Source of the DNA: Bugula neritina
Lineage: Eukaryota > Bryozoa > Gymnolaemata > Cheilostomatida > Bugulidae
Reading direction: 5' to 3'
NCBI GenBank assembly: GCA_964035545.1
Contig: OZ037769.1
Coordinates: forward strand, 790,501 to 854,500
Length of the DNA: 64,000 nucleotides
Positions within the stretch are counted from its first letter, which is position 1, and each line of letters opens with the position of its first letter. The notes under the pieces are model-generated. The model worked only from the letters and a program-made list of their open reading frames with translations, was not told where the DNA came from and did not search any database. Below, piece after piece: positions 60,287 to 64,000 of the stretch. Position numbers and translations under genes: made by a program.

Positions 60287-62733
60287 TTTGATAATAGCAG
60301 TTTAGATGGAATAGTCAGTAAGTAGTAACAGTTGGAGAGATCAACCACTAATCTAAAACATAAATTATACAAAATCTATTGTTCCACGGTGGCATGTTTT
60401 GCTATCCGTATTAATGAAAAGAAAAGCAATGTTGCAGCATTATATAAGGTAATACACGGGATATCACAACATAAATACCAGCCAACAACAAAGAACATCA
60501 TTGCAGTAAAATATTCTTAAAAACAATTTACTTGGACACCAACAAGCAAGTTAGTTTAAAACCTAATAGTGATGAAAAATGTTACCATCTAGAAATCAAC
60601 TATCAATAAGGTAAAACTACAAAGAGCGCATTGCAGACAGCTCAGAAAATCTTATCTTGTCAACTATTCATATTGGTGTCTGTCAACAATTGATTATATC
60701 AGTCTGCGAGATAAGACGGGTTAGTAGTATATGGATAACCTTGGTAAGGTCACCCAAGATAGTACCTGTACTATAGCCCTTTGAACAATGTTCAACCTTT
60801 AGACTCATACTTCATATAATAAACGTCATTGGTAATGAAGGACATAACAAAAACAGGAAAAATTAAAAATAAATAACAAAGCAGCTGTTGAGAGATGCTG
60901 TTCTAATACAATTAATGGTATGCCTATAGAAGTTCTGGTACTTGTGGTAATCAGTTTAGTTTCAAAGTTCAGTGTTATAAATTATCATTAAAATTTATTC
61001 ATAATGTGCATACTTATTTACTATTACTATAATATCAGTAAACATATATTTTAAATTTATATAAATAATAATATCAATATGAGACACTCTACTTATGTGA
61101 GACATGTCTACTTATACCAATTGATTAAAATAAATTATTACTGTTGCTGTTATTATTAATACTACTACTATTACTACTATTGAGTATTTCAGCATTTTAA
61201 TTCGCAATATTAAATTCATCAACTTTTAGTTTAACTAGTAGCACTAGTAGTAGTACTAGTACTAGTAGTAGTACAGTGACAGTCTGAGTCTACAACTAGT
61301 ACTACATGCAGTTGAGTTGTAGTCTTGTGCAAGTTAAACTCTTAAAGTAGAATTATAAAACAGCATGAGCATCATCATTATGATTATGAGGAAATTTAGT
61401 AATAGTATTAGTAACACACTATTACTATTACTAATAGTAATACTAATGTTAGTCTTATACTTATAGTTAACTTATACTTACACTTATAGTTATAGTAATA
61501 AAATTAAAAATAATAAATGAAATGCATCGGTAACTAATGAGTAATAAGTAAGACTAATAGTAATACTAATAGTAATAGACTCAGATTATTACCAGGTTTG
61601 TAGTATATTCAAAACTTATAGTTAATTCAGTACGAGTATAATATATCTGAACACGGTGAAAATGCGTCTGTAATTAAAAGTGAATGCCAATAACAATGCC
61701 AACCATTGAAATAAGCGGTGAAATAGAAAGCGAAAATACTATTTATTTGTTTACGTAGACCAGTAACTGGCATTGTGAGTTCATGTGGGCGTGGCCTGAT
61801 TGGCGTCGCTCTGATTTACGATAAACAGCATGTTATAGATTATAGAATATAGCGTACAACAGTTCTAGTGACGTTACTATAACTTTATAGCAGGTGTATT
61901 ATAAACCCACTTAAATGATAACACATATTATTGTAATAATAAAATTAAAAAAACTGTTGTTATTTTTTTACAACTTGAAAATTAGGATAAAATAAGCAGA
62001 CGAAAGATCGCGATTCTATTGTTACTGTGTTTTGCCGGACACCAGTCACTGCCCGAGCTCCTCCTTCTTTCGCTCTGCAAGTTAGTTATACTAGTTATAT
62101 AAAATCTAATGCATATTTAATTTTCTAGCATTTTTCATCGTGGTTACTGTTTTTTCTGATTAATATACTTTTAGTCGTTTTAGCAATTAAGATGGCTGTA
62201 TTTTCAGCGATAAAATCTATCTCACAGGTTACGGTAGGCTACCGCTAAGGCTACAGAGTTGAGAGTACACTCACTGCACAATAGTCAATAAGTTTGACTG
62301 TACAGTGTGAGTGTGAGTGTTCACAATCACTGTACAGTGATTTTCACAGTCAGTGAGTCACTGTTTATCTCATAATAATAATGATGCTTATACTTATATT
62401 TATAGTTGTACTGATATTGGGAAAAATCATTAGTCTATTATTATTATCATTATGGTTATGTACCACAATCATAATGATGAACTAGGAGTCAAAGTGAAAA
62501 TCAGCATGCGCATGACTATGGGCTATGAGTATAATTATTAATATCAAAATAGCTTAATCAAACTATTGTTATTATTAACTTTTTATTTTTTATAATTACA
62601 ATTGTCATGAACCGTAGCCGTAACAGCTCTCCAATACATAGGAAACCAGTGACTTTAAAGTATAGAAAAAATGTTACCAACTTATTTTTCATTTTCAAAA
62701 ATGTCTAAGCTAATTTTTTGTGCTTTTTTTCAG
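60287..62733. promoter_or_regulatory. Head-to-head region between GFPT and the GST gene
   Basis: Contains both upstream regions. 60300-61140 is AT-rich unique sequence with no supported gene. 61140-61600 is TATTACTATTAC and CTAGTAGTACTAG low-complexity sequence. 61780-62100 is GC-richer (GGGCGTGGCCTGATTGGCG), a likely promoter core for the plus gene. An ATG near 62192 opens a short frame that does not splice in phase with the GST exons, so 62190-62230 is at most a 5' noncoding exon. Confidence 0.5.
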
Positions 62734-62746
62734 ACGAAGTTATTTA

Positions 62747-64000
62747 ATGATGGTTGCTGTTTCACTGCATAAGCTCCCAATACAGCTGTTAAGTTCAAGA
62801 CAGCATATTCTACGTATCAGTTTGCCTGCCTGTTTCTCTTCTTCCTGTGTATCAGCTGGTGCCCTCCCAGCCTATTTAATTAATCAAAGTAAACATCTGC
62901 GCTCTGGTAAGTAAGCAACTGTGGGTGTGCAAGCAATCCTTTAAAGAATCACTTGGCTGCTAATCAGTTTTGTCAAACTGATTTTTTTTTTTGTAACAGA
63001 AGACACTTGGAAAAAATAAATTTAATAAACTTTCACTTCCTTTTCCGTTTAGTAAAATGTTCCGCCTGTTTGATCAGTTGTAATTTACTAAGTATTTTTA
63101 GCTTTAGTATAAGGATGATTTTGATGAAAATTGTCTGAGCTTTAATAATTGAACTCTATACAATATGTTGTATTCTGAGCCTATAAAATTGGTATGAGAA
63201 TATCAAAATTAAGTATCAAGTTATAGCTATCAGTAGTTGTGTTCCCTTGACATAAGAAAAACTTTTCATACATTGAGCCCATCACATATTACAATAACTA
63301 CTAATTACTGATCTGATAACTTGGGTTATAGAGTTGGAAAGTCGGACTAATCTCTAGTTACTGAAAACTAGCTGCTTGCTATTAGCTTCTATTTCCATCT
63401 TATTTTGTTTTGCCATCATATGATTAAACCTGTGTTGTTAGTTGCTGTTGAATGATGTAGGAGATGCTGACCCTCCTCTGTCACTCAACTTACCTCGTCT
63501 CTACTCCATGAAGTGGTGTCCATATGCACAGCGTAGCAGACTGGCATTGGCATACAAACAAGTTAGGTAGTTGTCTTCTCCCAGCACAGCATCCGCACAT
63601 GTCATAGTCACATTCTATAGTGTATTATATTATACTGTGTTGTGTTATATTATATTGTATTATGCTGCAGTGTATTATGCTGCATTGTGTTGTAATATAC
63701 TGTGTTATATTATATTATACAGTATTATATTACATTACAGGCATGAAGAAGTTAATATAAATCTTTCTGATAAACCCAGCTGGTTGTTAGACAAGAACCC
63801 TGAAGGTACAGTTCCAATTCTAGAGATTTACTCTGGTCACTCTAATTCTTCTCTCACTCGTATTATTGGGTAAGTCTTACCTTTACTGAATGTATTATTG
63901 GGTGAGTTTTGCCTTTACTGAATGTATTATGGGGTAGACTGTGAACCTGTTTGTATTGCTGTAGCTCCATGGAAATATGCGAGTGGCTGGAAGAAGAGTA
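62747..64000 (+). CDS. Omega-class glutathione S-transferase, 5' part, runs off right edge
   Basis: Coding exons: 62747-62906 (exon begins at 62734 after TTTTTTCAG), 63461-63566, 63741-63869, 63965-64000 (cut). Phases agree. The thioredoxin-fold start reads RLYSMKWCPYAQRSRLALAY, then VRHEEVNINLSDKPSWLLDK, NPEGTVPILE and GSMEICEWLEEE. Omega GSTs have a catalytic Cys in an FCPF-type motif (here WCPY) and act as thiol transferases or dehydroascorbate reductases. VPILE with the following Ser provides the glutathione-binding region. Ahead of the fold is an unusual lead of about 65 residues, rich in Leu, Ser, Arg and Lys with almost no acidic residues in its first 50, which could be a mitochondrial presequence. 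The start is uncertain: two adjacent ATGs at 62747 and 62750 are the first in frame within this exon. Confidence 0.88.

Noticed and set aside
62192-62227. ATG-started short exon (MAVFSAIKSISQ) as first GST coding exon
   Set aside because: It ends in phase 0 while the next exon needs phase 2 to stay open, so it cannot be joined in frame. It may be 5' noncoding.

Overview
This is nuclear DNA from an intron-rich animal genome. Spliced coding sequences with GT-AG junctions and consistent phases can be assembled by eye for seven conserved genes plus one entering at the left edge. The gene set (methionine adenosyltransferase, CACHD1 with a single-pass anchor, proteasome adaptor ECM29, cyclin E with an Fbw7-type degron, GFAT, omega-class GST) is metazoan. 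AT-rich sequence, short introns, no recognisable transposon genes and an extreme load of minisatellites suggest an invertebrate, possibly an early-branching one such as a sponge. The sequence alone does not settle the lineage.

Layout: DNPEP (minus, runs off the left edge; ATG at 1004) is divergent from MAT (plus, 2037-5175). MAT converges on a KLHDC2-like kelch gene (minus, 9449 to 5760). Then follow, all on minus: CACHD1 (22167 to 11364, 22 coding exons, 1319 aa), ECM29/ECPAS (40952 to 24004, 39 coding exons, 1854 aa), cyclin E (45615 to 42177, 10 coding exons, 522 aa) and GFPT (60286 to 48504, 18 coding exons, 674 aa). GFPT is divergent from an omega-class GST gene (plus, from about 62734 off the right edge). 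No operon-like relation is apparent. These are housekeeping, cell-cycle and membrane genes placed side by side, with two head-to-head pairs that may share promoters.

The unusual feature is the introns. Most introns above about 200 bp carry a tandem array with its own private unit (5 to 63 bp), and some are little else. In at least seven cases the array crosses the exon boundary. The repeated unit then contains the real splice donor or acceptor together with exon sequence, so several near-identical copies of a functional-looking splice site stand in a row: DNPEP exon 1 donor, kelch exon 6 donor, ECM29 exons 16, 31 and 35 acceptors, GFPT exons 14 and 17 acceptors. In CACHD1 the array crosses the stop codon. 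I regard this serial capture of splice sites by minisatellites as the main candidate for something undescribed here. Other points are an intact DxSxS metal site in CACHD1, loss of the PKA-site serine in GFAT, and E2F-like sites upstream of cyclin E.
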